DNA of 64,000 bases from Iris pallida (Eukaryota; Streptophyta; Magnoliopsida; Asparagales; Iridaceae): the NCBI GenBank assembly GCA_029216955.1, contig JANAVB010031417.1:24596331-24660330 (forward strand). The letters are read 5' to 3'. A program made the position numbers and the translations under genes. Below the pieces are notes generated by a model. The model worked only from the letters and a program-made list of their open reading frames with translations, made no database searches and had not been told where the DNA came from. Positions 11,391 to 23,174 of the stretch are shown piece by piece (position 1 is the stretch's first letter; each line of letters begins with the position of its first letter).

Positions 11391-11859
11391 GATGCTAATA
11401 GAAGAGAATATTCCACTTCTATTAAGTATAATGATCTTCTTACACGGAGTAAGAATTTTAGTAATAAGAATTCCACTCACATGCATGCTCCTAGACACCC
11501 CCACACTCATCACAATGCTAGGCATAACCATTACATGAACACTACACACAACTCCTCTTCTAACACTAGAAAAGGACCTTTTGTTAAAAAGAAAACTCCT
11601 CATCATGCATTTTTCTATCATCATAACACTCATGGTAGATCATCTCACACTAGAGACTCACATATGCACAACACTCACACTTCTTCTTTTAGATCTTCTT
11701 TAATGTGCAATTATTGTGGTTTGCTTGGTCATACTTCTAATTTTTGTTATACAAGAAAATAAGTTGACATGAGAGTTCTTAAATGGGTTCCTAAGACTAA
11801 CACTCAAGGACCCATAAGATCATGGGTACCAAAATGTTCATCTTCAACTTATGTTGTAG
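11391..11859 (+). pseudogene. Element B Gag C-terminal extension, broken
   Basis: In the Gag frame beyond its stop lies a His/Asn/Thr-rich segment (about 11478-11690) and then a second CCHC knuckle (CNYCGLLGHTSNFC, about 11706-11747) before TAA at 11760-11762. The sequence then reads VLKWVPKTN...WVPKCSS, a motif commonly found between gag and protease in SIRE-type elements. A frame change near 11855 leads into pol. It thus appears to be one polyprotein cut by two stops and a frameshift. Confidence 0.6.
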
Positions 11860-14800
11860 GTGACGAATCCTTCTCATGCTAGAAGCAAGTGGATTCTCGA
11901 TAGCGGTTGTTCACGGCACATGACCGGTGATGCTTCACTTTTTACAACGCTATCGATGAAGAAGGAAGGACATGTCTCCTTCGGTAACAATCTAAAAGGT
12001 TATATTATTGGAAATGGTAATATCGGTTCTCCTCCTTATCCTTGTATTAATAATGTATGTCTTGTTACTAATCTTAAGCATAACCTCCTTAGTATTAGCC
12101 ATCTCACCGATAATGGCTATGATATCAAGTTTGTTAAACTCAAATGCTACATTACCAATAGCACCAATGGAACTATTGTGTATGAAGGCATTAGAGAAAA
12201 CAATATTTATGTTCTTTATCTTGTTGAAGGTACTAACAATGACAGGTGCCTAGTTGCAAAGAACGATGAGAGTTGGCTTTGGCACATGAGGCTTGGACAC
12301 GCTAACATGGATACCATCTCTCGCCTCGCCTCCAAAAAGCTTGTACGAGGACTTCCTAGTATCCCTTTCAAGAAGGATATGGTATGTGAAGAATGCGAGA
12401 AAAGTAAGTTAACCAAGTCATCTTTCAAATCCATCAACTCTGTGAGTACCACTAGACCCCTTCAACTTATTCATATGGATCTTTTCGGGCCTAGTAGAGT
12501 AGCTAGCCTTGGAGGCAAACTTTATGCCTTTGTTTTAGTTGATGATTTTTCGAGATTTACTTGGGTTATTTTTCTTGCTTGCAAAAGTGATACTTTTCGT
12601 GAATTTGTTGCTTTTTGTAAACGTGTTCAAAATGAGAAAGGTTTTTCTATTAACAAAATTAGGAGTGATCATGGAGGTGAATTTGATAATGTTGATTTCA
12701 AAAGATTTTGTGAAAAGAATGGTTTTGGACATGACTTTGCTTGTCCCCGTACTCCTCAACAAAATGGTGTTGTGGAGAGAAAGAATAGAACCCTTGGCGA
12801 TATGGTCCGGGTCATGTTAAACCAATATAAGCTCCCTCAATATTTTTGGGCGGAAGCCGTTAATACGGCATGTCATGTTATTAATAGGGTCTTAATTAGA
12901 CCTATTACTAAGAAGACCCCTTATGAGCTTTGGTTTAACAAAATTCCTTGTATTGAATATTTCAAGGTTTTTGGTTGTAATTGTTTTATTTTGAATACCA
13001 AGGATAACCTAGGCAAGTTTGAAGAAAAAGCCTATGAAGGAATATTCCTTGGATACTCTACTCATAGCAAAGGTTTTCGTGTTTTTAATAAAAGAAGTCT
13101 TGTTGTCGAAGAGTCAATCAATGTCTCTTTTAATGAACTCAACTCTTCTACATTCTCCTCCTCCGAGGATATTGATGACATCTCGTTTGGATTGGAGAAC
13201 TCCTCTATTGAGGATAGTCCTTCTTCATCTCACAATGAAGTTGTGACCCCATCAAAAGAGTCTCCTCCTCTCGAGCCTCCTCTAAAGGATCTTCCAAGAG
13301 AATGGAGATTTGTCACCAATCACCCTAAGGAGCTCATCATTGGGGATCCTTCCTCAAGTGTTAGCACAAGATCCGCCACTCGTGATCTTTGTGCCAATGT
13401 GGCTTTCATCTCTCAAATAGAGCCTAAAAATGTTAATGATGCTTTTCTTGACGAATTTTGGATGATAGCTATGCAAGAGGAGCTTAATCAATTTGAGCGA
13501 AGCAAGGTTTGGGAACTTGTTCCAAAACCTAGCAATCATCCCATTATTGGAACTAAATGGGTGTTTCGCAACAAGCTAAATGAAGATGGGTTAGTGACTC
13601 GTAACAAAGCCCGATTGGTTGCTCAAGGCTATAACCAAGAGGAAGGCATTGACTACGACGAAACCTATGCTCCGGTTGCACGTCTTGAATCCATTCGTAT
13701 GCTTTGTGCCTTTGCTTGTTTTAATGACTTTAAGCTATTTCAAATGGATGTTAAGAGTGCTTTTCTTAATGGTATTATTAAGGAGGAAGTTTATGTTAAA
13801 CAACCTCCCGGTTTTGAAGATTTTCAATTTTCTAACCACGTTTTCAAACTCCATAAAGCCCTTTATGGCCTCAAACAAGCTCCACGTGCTTGGTATGAGC
13901 GTCTTAGCTCTTTTCTTGTTTCTCACAATTTTTCAAAGGGAAAAGTTGACACCACACTTTTTATTAAATCCCATGATGGGACTCTCTTATTGGTTCAAAT
14001 TTATGTTGATGATATCATTTTTGGTTCTACTAACAACACACTTTGTGTAGAATTTGCCAAAGTTATGCAGAAAGAGTTTGAAATGAGTATGATGGGTGAA
14101 CTCTCCTTCTTTTTGGGGCTCCAAATCAAACAAGGACCTAAAGGAACCTTCATCAATCAAGCAAAATATACAAGGGATCTCCTCAAGCGTTTCGACCTTG
14201 AATCATCCAAATCAATGAGGACCCCTATGGCTACAACGACCAAGCTTGACAATAATGAAGATGGCACATCGGTCGACATTCGTAAGTATAGAGGTATGAT
14301 CGGTAGCTTACTTTATTTAACTGCTAGCCGTCCGGATATCATGTTTAGTGTTTGTTTGTGTGCACGATATCAAGCCAATCCAAAGGAATCACATTTGAGT
14401 GCCGTCAAGCGCATTTTTCGTTATCTCAAAGGCACCATTAACATGGGTCTTTGGTATCCGAAATCCTCATCCTTTGAGCTTCACGGCTTTTCGGATGCGG
14501 ATTTTGCCGGATGCAAGATTGACCGAAAAAGCACTAGTGGCACATGTCAATTCCTCGGGAAGTCCTTGGTATCGTGGTTTAGTAAGAAGCAAAACTCTGT
14601 AGCTCTCTCAACCACTGAGGCAGAGTATATTGCGGCTGGTTGTTGTTGTGCACAAATTCTTTGGATGTCACAAACACTTTTAGATTATGGTATTTCTCAT
14701 TCTTGCACCCCTATTAAATGTGATAACACTAGCTCTATCAATCTCACGAAAAACCCGATTTGTCACTCACGCACGAAGCACATTGAAATTAGACACCATT

Positions 14801-14949
14801 TTCTTCGTGACCATCAACAAAAAGGAGATATCCATCTTGAATTTATTGATACTACCTATCAATTAGCTGACATCTTCACTAAGCCCCTCCCGGAAGATCG
14901 GTTCTCTTTCTTTTGCCGTGAATTGGGCATTTTATCCTTTGATCCATAG
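11860..14949 (+). CDS. Element B Pol: protease, integrase, reverse transcriptase, RNase H
   Basis: About 1,029 codons without a stop. Domains in order: protease [10 protein letters not shown] (near residue 15); the pre-integrase HHCC zinc region (about 140-200, WHMRLGHAN...CEECEKSK); the integrase core with D in IHMDLFGP (about 205), D in RSDHGGEFD (267) and E in [11 protein letters not shown] (302); RT with [11 protein letters not shown] (about 627) and YVDD (715); and RNase H with SDADFAG (878) and STTEAEY. All catalytic motifs visible to me are intact. The frame opens without an ATG, as expected for a part of a polyprotein. It ends TAG at 14947-14949. Confidence 0.95.
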   Translation: MTNPSHARSKWILDSGCSRHMTGDASLFTTLSMKKEGHVSFGNNLKGYIIGNGNIGSPPYPCINNVCLVTNLKHNLLSISHLTDNGYDIKFVKLKCYITNSTNGTIVYEGIRENNIYVLYLVEGTNNDRCLVAKNDESWLWHMRLGHANMDTISRLASKKLVRGLPSIPFKKDMVCEECEKSKLTKSSFKSINSVSTTRPLQLIHMDLFGPSRVASLGGKLYAFVLVDDFSRFTWVIFLACKSDTFREFVAFCKRVQNEKGFSINKIRSDHGGEFDNVDFKRFCEKNGFGHDFACPRTPQQNGVVERKNRTLGDMVRVMLNQYKLPQYFWAEAVNTACHVINRVLIRPITKKTPYELWFNKIPCIEYFKVFGCNCFILNTKDNLGKFEEKAYEGIFLGYSTHSKGFRVFNKRSLVVEESINVSFNELNSSTFSSSEDIDDISFGLENSSIEDSPSSSHNEVVTPSKESPPLEPPLKDLPREWRFVTNHPKELIIGDPSSSVSTRSATRDLCANVAFISQIEPKNVNDAFLDEFWMIAMQEELNQFERSKVWELVPKPSNHPIIGTKWVFRNKLNEDGLVTRNKARLVAQGYNQEEGIDYDETYAPVARLESIRMLCAFACFNDFKLFQMDVKSAFLNGIIKEEVYVKQPPGFEDFQFSNHVFKLHKALYGLKQAPRAWYERLSSFLVSHNFSKGKVDTTLFIKSHDGTLLLVQIYVDDIIFGSTNNTLCVEFAKVMQKEFEMSMMGELSFFLGLQIKQGPKGTFINQAKYTRDLLKRFDLESSKSMRTPMATTTKLDNNEDGTSVDIRKYRGMIGSLLYLTASRPDIMFSVCLCARYQANPKESHLSAVKRIFRYLKGTINMGLWYPKSSSFELHGFSDADFAGCKIDRKSTSGTCQFLGKSLVSWFSKKQNSVALSTTEAEYIAAGCCCAQILWMSQTLLDYGISHSCTPIKCDNTSSINLTKNPICHSRTKHIEIRHHFLRDHQQKGDIHLEFIDTTYQLADIFTKPLPEDRFSFFCRELGILSFDP

Positions 14950-14958
14950 TCTCTTTTG

Positions 14959-15191
14959 TCCGGCACACCGACGGTATACTACGGTATACCGGCGGCATGC
15001 CGTTTTTCGAAGCAGAAGCATATCGCCGGCATGCCGTTTTTCGAAGCAGAATTAGGTTCTGTCTCGATTTTCGGCATACCGTCGGTATACGTCGGCATAC
15101 CGCCGGCATGCCGTTTTTCGAAACAGAATTATGTTCTGTTTCGTTTTTCGGCATACCGTCGGTATACGTCGGCATTCCGCCGGCATGTCGG
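14959..15191 (+). repeat. Second palindrome array of element B, between pol and the env-like ORF
   Basis: The same CGGCATACCG/CGGCATGCCG vocabulary as in the LTR recurs here in three or four paired blocks. The spacers (TTTTTCGAAGCAGAA, TTCTGTCTCGATTTT) are reminiscent of the LTR spacers. It begins ten bases after the pol stop, so the motif exists at internal and LTR positions of the same element. Confidence 0.9.
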
Positions 15192-15556
15192 ATGACGGCG
15201 GAGATAATTCCTGAACTAAGTTGCGGGCCCACTATTTTATCTCTCCTCCTTTATTCCTTCCATCCTTTCTTTAATCCATCAAATCCCTCATTAATTACCC
15301 ATCTCCTCAACTCCCCTCCTATTAATTACCCTTCTTATCACCTTTCCCCTTTTCTCTCCTCTTTTTACTCCACACATCAATTCACCCCATCACCCTTTCA
15401 ACTACCCCCATCACCCTTCCTCTTTAACCGTTCCCTCCTCCCCACCCTTTTTCAAACTCAACTCTTCATATTCCCCCTCTTCTTTAAAAACCCTCCTTCT
15501 TCCTTCTTCTCCACTACTACTTCTTCCTCTCACACCAAAGCCCAAAATCCTTCTTC

Positions 15557-16763
15557 ATGGCCAACCCTAAGCGCCCCCGATCCTCTTCCTCCTCTTTCAA
15601 CCCTTTCGTCCCGGTGGCGCTACCCTCCGGCTTTGACCAACGCGTTTTCTCCAACGCTTTGGCGGCTGAGCTTTGGTTCCAGCACTTCGTCAACCAGAAC
15701 GTGTTCAAAGGACGGGCTATCAACTGGAATCTCTTCCCCGGTCACGTCTCGTTGTTTGACGATGCCGGTCTCTCCTCCCTTCTTCGGCGGCAAATTCCTG
15801 TCTACTCTGCTGCTGTCCGCCTTTTCTACTGCAACATGCGAGGGGATGACGACGACCCTACCGCCATCCAATCCATGGTCAATGACCGCCACTTCCGTCT
15901 CACATCCAAGGAAGTGGGGGCCATCTTGGGCGTCCCGGACAGAGGGGATGCGTTACCTCTTTTGGGTGCTCTCACCTCATCGGCGGTGTCTCCTTTCGAC
16001 GACTTCTGCCGTATCATCTGTAAGGGTCCCAACCCTCCTGCCATTCCGGCCCTCTCAGCCCAGCTGGAGCCATTCTACTACGAGCTCCATCGTATCGTGT
16101 GCCACACTCTGTTCCCAATGGGCGGGAACTATGACGCAATAACCGGTGATGCTCTTGTCCTCATGTATTATCTCTATGCCCGAAAGCGTTTTTTCCTTCC
16201 CAAAGACTCTGCTTTTGCAATTCCGGCGTACCTTGCCTTCCGGGAAGCAGAACCTTTACTATGGCTCTTTCATCACCTTGCTTATGGAGGCCAAACAAGT
16301 TGACTTGTCTCTCTGCTCCTCGGATGGGGTCCCCTTATTTCTTGCTGTTTCCCGTACCCTAGCTGGCGCCTCTTCTCCCCGTGCTTCCTCTTCCCACGAG
16401 CAACCGGGTTCCACTCCTGCTGCCCCTGCATCTACCCCTCCATCTACGGGCCGCTATATGCCTCTTACTCAGCACCACTTTGATCTGAGGATGGCCCAGG
16501 CGGAGGAGCAGATGCGGACCCACACTCGTGGACTTGGCGCCCTCATCCAGTCTCGCTTCCACGATCAGGGCTACTTCATCCAGCGCACTCTGCAAGACCG
16601 GGATGCCTTTCTGGATCTTAATCTTCAGGATCCCATATACACGGCCCCGCGTTTCTCTGACCCCAATGCCTATGGGTTTATGTACCCGGACGGCATTGAT
16701 CCCTTTGGCGCCCTCCAGCAGGCTCAGGATGATGATGGTGATGATGATCCGGCAGAGGATTAG
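15557..16763 (+). pseudogene. Element B envelope-like third ORF, frameshifted
   Basis: ATG at 15557 opens a frame (MANPKRPRSS) of 248 codons ending at 16303. A second frame, open from before 16146 to 16763, carries the natural continuation (ITLLMEAKQVDLSL, then a Pro/Ser/Thr-rich linker, a helical Gln-rich region and an acidic DDDGDDDPAED tail). A single frameshift near 16200-16270 therefore splits one protein of about 400 residues. The front half resembles the plant retroelement 'putative plant transposon protein' type of domain (FYCNM, RLTSKEVGAILGVP). I see no convincing signal peptide or transmembrane segment, so 'envelope-like' refers to position only. Confidence 0.7.
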
Positions 16764-17193
16764 GGATGGGTTTCCCTTGGTGATGGTTATGGTGTTTTAA
16801 TGGTTCTTTTTTTATGTGTGTTTTCTGTTTCTTGTCTTTAGTGGTCCTTCGGGGACCGGTTTATGGTTGTTTTCAGTGTTTGCTGTCCTTCGGGGACATT
16901 ATCTATGGTTGTCTTTGTTGTCCGACTCTCATGATGGAGAGTCTTTTATCTTCTTGCTTTGTATGGGTCAAGCATGTATTATCGTTCCTACTTCAATATA
17001 TTCCTGCATGCTTTTATCTATACTCTCGTTTTTTTTTATTATTATTATTGCACTGTCTCCTTTAGTTATCCCCATCTTTGACTAAGTGACAAAGGGGGAG
17101 AAATCGTATTGAGGGGGAGCTGTCTACCTACGGGGGAGCTACTCCCTGAAGATGCTATCTCTCTATTTTGTCAATTATCAAAATGGGGGAGTT
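16764..17193 (+). promoter_or_regulatory. Element B 3' noncoding region with multiplied polypurine tracts
   Basis: After the third ORF, GGGGGAG-type purine runs occur at 17091-17103, 17111-17119, 17131-17138 and 17181-17193. The last directly abuts the 3' LTR. A multiplied polypurine tract is reported as characteristic of Sireviruses. The stretch 16770-17090 holds no gene, only T-rich DNA with repeated TCCTTCGGGGAC. Confidence 0.8.
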
Positions 17194-18580
17194 TGTTGGC
17201 ACATTTTATTTTGAGTAATTAACAGCATCTTCGTAGTGTAGTCTTCTGTTCTTCAGATTCAAATATTCTCAGAAGTTGTACTACATGGAGTTCTTCACTT
17301 CAAGAGCTTCCTCCTTCGTCCTTGAAGACCGTAGCAGTTACCGGCGTTCCCTGCATATAGTCGGCGTCTTCCTGCTTAGAGTCTTCGTGTCTGTACTGGT
17401 CTAGGTATTTCTATAAAACACTAAAGGATGGATGATAACTTAAAGCACAAATCGAAAATCAAGTAATTCAGAGCGGCATACCGGCGGTATGCTCCGGCAT
17501 ACCGGCGGTATATCGTTTTTGTGTCCAGAAAAGTTTCTGTGACAAAAAGCGGCATACCGACGGCATGCTACGGCATACCGGCGGTATACCGTTTTCGTGT
17601 TCAGAAAAGTTTCTGTGACAATAAGCGGCATACCGACGGCATGCTTCGGCATACCGGCGGCATACCGCTTTCTGTGTCCAGAAAGTTGCTGTCTCGAAAT
17701 GTCGGCATACCGACGGCATGCTGCGGCATACCGGCGGCATGCCGTTTCCTAGCAACACAATAGATGCTGTGATTTATTATCGGCATACCGACGGTACGCT
17801 ACGGCATACCGGCGGCATGCCGTTTCTTATAGCTCTTAAACTTTCTGTGACTTTAGTCGGCATACCGACGGTATGCTCCGGCATACCGGCGGTATACCGA
17901 ATTTCGAATAATCTGCTTTTCGATTTGGTCTGACATGCATTAATGGCCGCATTTAATGCTCTTGAACGGTCATAAATATGACCGTTACTATTTGGCCGGC
18001 ATACCGGCGGTATGCCGCGGCATACCGACGGCATGCCGGTCTGCGTACACTCAGAAGCATTAAATGCCACCCACTCTTGGTTTTCTTATAAAAGGAAGCT
18101 CTCTCTCTCTCTTGAGCTACTTTACCAACTCTTCCATAAATTTTCCAACAACCAAGAGCTCCACCATTAATACTCTCTCAAAGCTTTTCATTGTCATCCT
18201 CTCCCAAAGTGCTAGAGTATTAAAGAGTTGTACATTTCGATCTTCACGTGTTAGAAGATCAGCAAGTTCTCATTCTCTTTTGTTTGAAGTTGGCGAGCCT
18301 TCGTAAGAAAACTCGTGTGTAGAAGTTGGCGAGTCTTTGGATCCAAACTCGTGTTGAAGTTGGCGAGTTCTTCGGATCCAAACTCGTGTGTACTATTTGC
18401 ATAATAGTAGATTAAAGCCGGAGAGAGTTCCGGGACTGGATTGCCTCAAAAGAGGATACCAGGATACATCCTTGCGTTTGCGTTTGATCTTTCTACTATT
18501 TACTCTTTATTGCATCTTTTGTTTTAGTTTATTTTTAATTTCCCTATTCACCCCCCCCCCCCCCCCTCTAGGGTTATACA
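17194..18580 (+). repeat. Element B 3' LTR
   Basis: The 1,387-base copy of 8533-9930 includes the palindrome array (17473-18040) and TATA box (18087-18095). One 21-base array unit present at about 9055-9075 is missing, and the terminal C-run is 16 rather than 7 bases. Other differences are few. Confidence 0.95.
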
Positions 18581-18639
18581 GCTCAACCCCCTACCCTAAC
18601 CCTTGGCCGGCCACACCTTATCCATAGGGAATCCCACCC

Positions 18640-18646
18640 TATATAA
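18640..18646 (+). promoter_or_regulatory. Element A LTR TATA box
   Basis: TATATAA lies in the context CCCTATATAAACCCC, with transcription expected about 30 bases downstream. It gives a short U3 and a leader of more than 3 kb. The 5' LTR copy of this promoter lies left of the window. Confidence 0.65.
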
Positions 18647-18703
18647 ACCCCTCTCAAACTTAGGGCTAGCCTCCCTCTTTAGAAATTTTGGATCCAAGTG
18701 GAA

Positions 18704-18716
18704 AGAGGTGAGTTCT
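18704..18716 (+). other. Strong splice-donor-like site in element A leader
   Basis: AAAGAG|GTGAGTTC is a near-consensus plant 5' splice site about 35 bases after the likely start of transcription. Its counterpart in the 5' LTR lies left of the window. An acceptor-like TCTATCTTCAG ends at 3384, two bases before the gag ATG. Confidence 0.4.
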
Positions 18717-21700
18717 TGATTTGTAAATTCCATATTAATTCCATTTTAACTCCTAAAATCCTCAAACTTGTTGCAATAGTTCCTAATAGTGATTTACTTG
18801 CTGTTGTGGAGGTTTGGTTCAGTTTGGAGATAATTTGGAGAAGTTGGGATACCAAGTGAGGAGCACAAAGAGGCTTTTATTCTATTAATCTTCACATTGA
18901 GGTAAACTCTCATTCCTCCATAAATTCTCCTGTAGTTTCCATGAATAGGAACCCTAAGGTCCCCTCCTAAGGTTCGTATTGGGTTGTGTCCAGTACCCTT
19001 TGTTTCGTGTCTGTTCTGGACACGTATCTGAACCATTGTTGCAGTGTTTGTCGAAATGCCTCAAAGGGCATTTCGATCTCATTTGTTCAATATTTTTAAA
19101 TAGGAAATATAGATTTATCATGGTTTATTGGTCCCTAATCTTCTGTGATGCTTATTGTGTCGTTTTGTATCGGATTCATTGTCTGGACACGCGCCGCACT
19201 AGCCCGCGCGCGGCTACAGTGTTTTCCCCTGCATTTCGGGGTCCACTGTGGACACGACACGGCTCGCCTTGACACCATATTTTGGAAGAGTGTTGGGGCA
19301 TACACTGACACTCTTCTCCCTAAATTTCACTGGATATTATGCTGTGGTTTGGAAGTTATTCGTGGTGCACTGGGTTTTCACTGGAGCTGTCCACGTGTGT
19401 GTGTGGTCACTGATACGGGTTCTTATCTCTGGACACGACACACTAGGACACTGTGCAGGGGTATGGACACTTAGCTGGACACTAGGTGTACCTACTCCTA
19501 TGTACACGAGACTTGGTTTGCACCCTACTGTGCACACGAGCCTCGTGCACACGTGCACGAGACTGTCCTAGTTTGGACTGTGTCCCCTATACTGTTTTGT
19601 GTATTTTCCTAGTTTGGACACTTTGTGTCCACTTGGGTGGACACAAATAACTTGTACAACATGTATGCAATGTAAATTTACATTACCAACTATTATTTTG
19701 TGTTAAATGGATTCTTCAATAGCTTATTTGCCAAAATACAATTTCTGAAAACATGAGTATCAGTTTCCTGGTTCTCCAGATTTTTGGGTTGAATTTTGTT
19801 CCAGTTTTGGCCTAATTACTACTACTACATTTTGGTTTTTAGCTCATAAATCACTACTTTTATATGTTGTCTAACTGTAGGTTTGAAATGGGATTAATTG
19901 GTTGTGTGTTGATCTCAAAATAGGGGATGGCATAACCTGGGTTTAAGAACTGAAACTTGGTTCAGTTTTGAACCTTAAAGGCTGTGTGATTTTGATGAGT
20001 TAAAGTTTATTCCATTGATTCCTGCTTTTTACATCATCTACCTTACTGTCACTTCCTGCATAATATTAGACACACACTCTCCTTGACAGTTCACACACAC
20101 TTGTTCCTGTACAATGTTTTTCCTGCACACATTCACTTTACTGTCACATAATTTTAATTCCTGCACTTGCCTGTACACTAGCCACTACTTCCTGTAAATT
20201 GTTCCCCCACATACACATACACATGCACACACATTGATTCCTGCTTCCAGTTTCTTCACTGCCTTTTGTTATGCACTGTCACACACTTTCCCTCATGCCT
20301 ACTTTCCTGTCATTTGTTTTCCCCACACACACATGCTTCTCTCTATATTACATCTATGTATATATATTATGTGTAGGAACATGATACATGTATATGTATG
20401 TTTAGGTAATGGTGGTTTTATGTCCAAGTATCTAATGTATGCCCTACATTCAATGTGTATATATATATATATATATTATTTATGAATGTCTAGATAGGTA
20501 TGTGTATCTAAATATATGTAATATATTGTGTATATATGGGGATACATATATATAGGAATCATAACATGAAGTTATGTGTGTTGTGTATAAGTATCATATG
20601 GAGGCCTATGGTTATTAGCCTATAGGTATATAGGGATATTCATGAACTTGCATGATGATATGTGTGATGTTGGTTGACTTGTGTTATATAGGTTGTAAAG
20701 ACTTGGTATGCTAGCATAGGCTAGTTTAGCCTTGTTTAGACTAGTATGGACTAGTTAGGCCTAATTTAGACTCAACTAGACTTGATTGACCTAGTTTGAC
20801 TTCTAAGGTTGACCAAGAGTTGACTTTGGCCTAGATTGACCTAGAATCATGTAGAATGCATAGTAGGACTCCATGTTACTATTCTGAACTTGTTGTGACT
20901 TGTGCTGTTCTGTTTAGGAGCCAGACACCACTCCTTGGACAGTACATTTCATACCGGACACTCAGTTACAGGCGAGTACATTCTCTGATCATTTCATATC
21001 TTGCTTAGAATTATTTCCTGCAGTAGATTACTTTACTTGTACTGTCACGATGGTCACACGGATTGGTACTATATGGATCCCTTCTTGAGATGTTATCCTT
21101 AGGGAGCATCAGGTACTACATGTTCTGTGCGTTTCACTTACATGGCGTATCACATGCTTCATTGGTTCTTTGATCACTTACGACATATACTCTTATGATC
21201 GTAGAGTCTTCCTAGAATCCTTATCCCATTCATGGGACTACTATGTATCACCTACGGGGTTCATCACCTTCGGGGTCTATCACCTTCGGGGTCTGTTACA
21301 TAGCATCATATAACATAACCTGGCCGGATCCTTGTGTATCGATTGGGGGTACGGGGGAGTATAAATGGACATGTGAATAATATCCAAGTAGTGTAGTATC
21401 AGAATCTTTTCCATAGTGTAGCATCAGAATCTCCTATGCCATTTACATGTTCATATTGTACTCTGATTTACTAGTCACTGCTAGCTCTTTATGTATAGTA
21501 GATATTTCTATTACAGTTCTCTCTCTGTTTACATACTGCACTTCTTCAGTACCCGTATCTTACTTTACTGCATGTCTTTATTTTCTAACCTGCTATGATC
21601 TGTTGAGATGTACTGTGCTCGCTCCTGTCCTGACTGGACCTGTTGAAAATATTACAGAGGACGAGGAGGAGGCTTGCCTGGACACCTACTACGGGGCAGC

Positions 21701-22124
21701 CCTAGACGACACTTGTGAGCTGGACCCTCTGGAGGATCCAGTAGTAGCTGAGGACCTTCCCCCGACTATTTAGACTAGTCTAGATAGTTTATTATCTTTG
21801 TAGTCTGGAGACTTGTTCTAGTTAGACTTTTATGTGGAGATCAGTTCTGTATATATTCTTTTATCTGAGACTTGTACTGCTGGGATTATCTTAGACTACT
21901 GTTTTATCTATTTCATTTTCTTGAGTTCTGTTCATATCGTGCTATATCTTCCTTAGTTGTGATTGAGTTTTTATTGTTTTGTTACCCCCATTCGGGGAGT
22001 ATAAACTATTTAGATATTACATTGCTAGATGTTGTGACCTAGGACAGCGTTCTACCGCCGACACTGCGGCGTAGGCTGGACGTACCCACATCTCGTGCCC
22101 TTACTCTAGGGTGCGGGTCGTGAC

Positions 22125-23165
22125 GGCCATGGATACTGAAGAAGACCAAGAAGCAGTGCCCAAAGACACTTTTATTATACCTGTTAAAGGGCGTGTTTCC
22201 CACCCTCAGTCTTCTAAACCACTGGCTATTCACTTGCCAGTCCAGCGGCAGTCTACTGATGGCGATCAGGATAAAAGGGAGCTCACCTCTTCTGAGCCAC
22301 TTGTTATCGACTTACGTCGTAACAAGGACAAAAAGCAGCTCACTTCTTCTGAGCCACTTGTTGTTGATTTAACTCATAATAAGGAAAAAAGGGAGCTCAC
22401 CTCTTCTGAGCCACTTGTTATTGACCTTCGTCGTAACAAGCCTCCTCCACGTTCTTCTTTTCCCCCTCTTGTAATCAATTTGACCAAGCCTGCTAAGGCT
22501 AAAAGTCCTGTTATAAATACAGATGTACAGATCAATGAAAAAGCATCTACTTTCCAGTATACTGATGTTATTTATTATACTAAATGCTATTTGGATATGT
22601 TAGATAATTTCAAATCATTTACAATGGGAGTTGTACAATCTCTTCAAACAGAAGTTTCATGTGAACACCCAAAAGACTCATATCGTATTGTTCCTGCTCG
22701 TAAGAAAGGTGAACGTCCAATACTTTTTAGTAAAAAAGACCGGAACAAAAATTCAGCTATACGGATGATAGCAAAATTAACGACACGGAACATCTTCAAT
22801 TCCGTCGTTACAGTCAACAATCAAAAGATATTATCCGAAAGATGGGTTACGACTTTAAAAGCGGCCTCAACTACGGTAAGGGTAGACGAACTCCTCTCCG
22901 TACCGCTGTTCCACAAGGAAACTCAGAAATGTATTACAGCAGGACCAAAAGAGGGCTCGGATATGCTTCTCCTCCGATGTTATCTCCAGCAAGTTCTGAA
23001 TCTGATAGCGAGGAACGCTCTAACTCTTCTGATTCCAGGTCATGGGATTTTGATACTAGCATTGGTGAAGTCCATCGTGTAATCGTATCTTCTAATATGG
23101 TATCCGCTGAACTTCCGGAAGGATATGATGAGGACATTGAAGAAAATCCTGAAACAGATCCTTAG
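22125..23165 (+). pseudogene. Element C1 ORF upstream of pol (linker before RT)
   Basis: Coding character starts at the element A boundary in one frame (EEDQEAVPKDTFIIPVKGR) and passes to another frame between about 22740 and 22840. There it gives the Tat-typical MGYDFKSGLNYGKGRRTPL segment followed by a Ser/Asp/Glu-rich tail. A TAG at 23163-23165 interrupts the frame, which continues directly into the pol N-terminus. Near the start there are three tandem copies of a roughly 19-residue repeat (RELTSSEPLVIDLRRNK type, nucleotides about 22270-22440, unit about 57 bp). No protease motif is visible here, so protease and gag must lie to the left. Confidence 0.65.
22270..22440 (+). repeat. In-frame coding tandem repeat, three units
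   Basis: Three units of about 57 bases encode ELTSSEPLVIDLRRNK-like peptides with small changes (VVDLTHNK in the middle copy). The whole number of codons keeps the frame, so the protein has a degenerate repeat region. Confidence 0.75.
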
Positions 23166-23174
23166 GCTCAACAG

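Larger units (their letters stand above)
8533..18580 (+). mobile_element. Element B: complete SIRE-like Ty1/copia retrotransposon
   Basis: This is a full-length element of about 10 kb, with LTRs at 8533-9930 and 17194-18580, both TGTTGGCAC...GTTATACA, and a 5-bp target duplication GCTCA at 8528-8532 and 18581-18585. The order is LTR, primer site, gag, pol (PR-IN-RT-RH), palindrome array, envelope-like ORF, multiple polypurine tracts, LTR. The IN-before-RT order makes it copia. The extra ORF after pol, the multiplied polypurine tract and the long LTRs fit the Sirevirus (SIRE/Maximus) lineage. It sits inside the 3' LTR of element A, so it is the youngest insertion seen here. Confidence 0.95.
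18586..22124 (+). repeat. Element A 3' LTR, second segment
   Basis: This is the continuation of the LTR interrupted by element B. From 18999 it matches 1-3143. It ends at GTGAC (22124), directly abutting Tat coding sequence; the final A of the expected CA end seems changed or lost. Together with 8184-8532 the LTR is about 3.9 kb, long for this lineage. The TATA box lies only about 430 bases into the LTR, so most of it would be R/U5 leader. Confidence 0.88.

Noticed and set aside
14947..14960. Stop-codon readthrough signal between pol and the env-like ORF, as in soybean SIRE1
   Set aside because: The pol stop is TAG followed by TCTCTT, which does not match the CARYYA context. About 600 bases with the palindrome array separate it from the next ATG.
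14997..16142. 381-codon ORF overlapping the env-like frame
   Set aside because: It reads through the palindrome array and a pyrimidine-rich stretch, giving Pro/Ser/Phe-rich sequence. The overlapping frame from 15557 has domain-like sequence, so this is a shadow.
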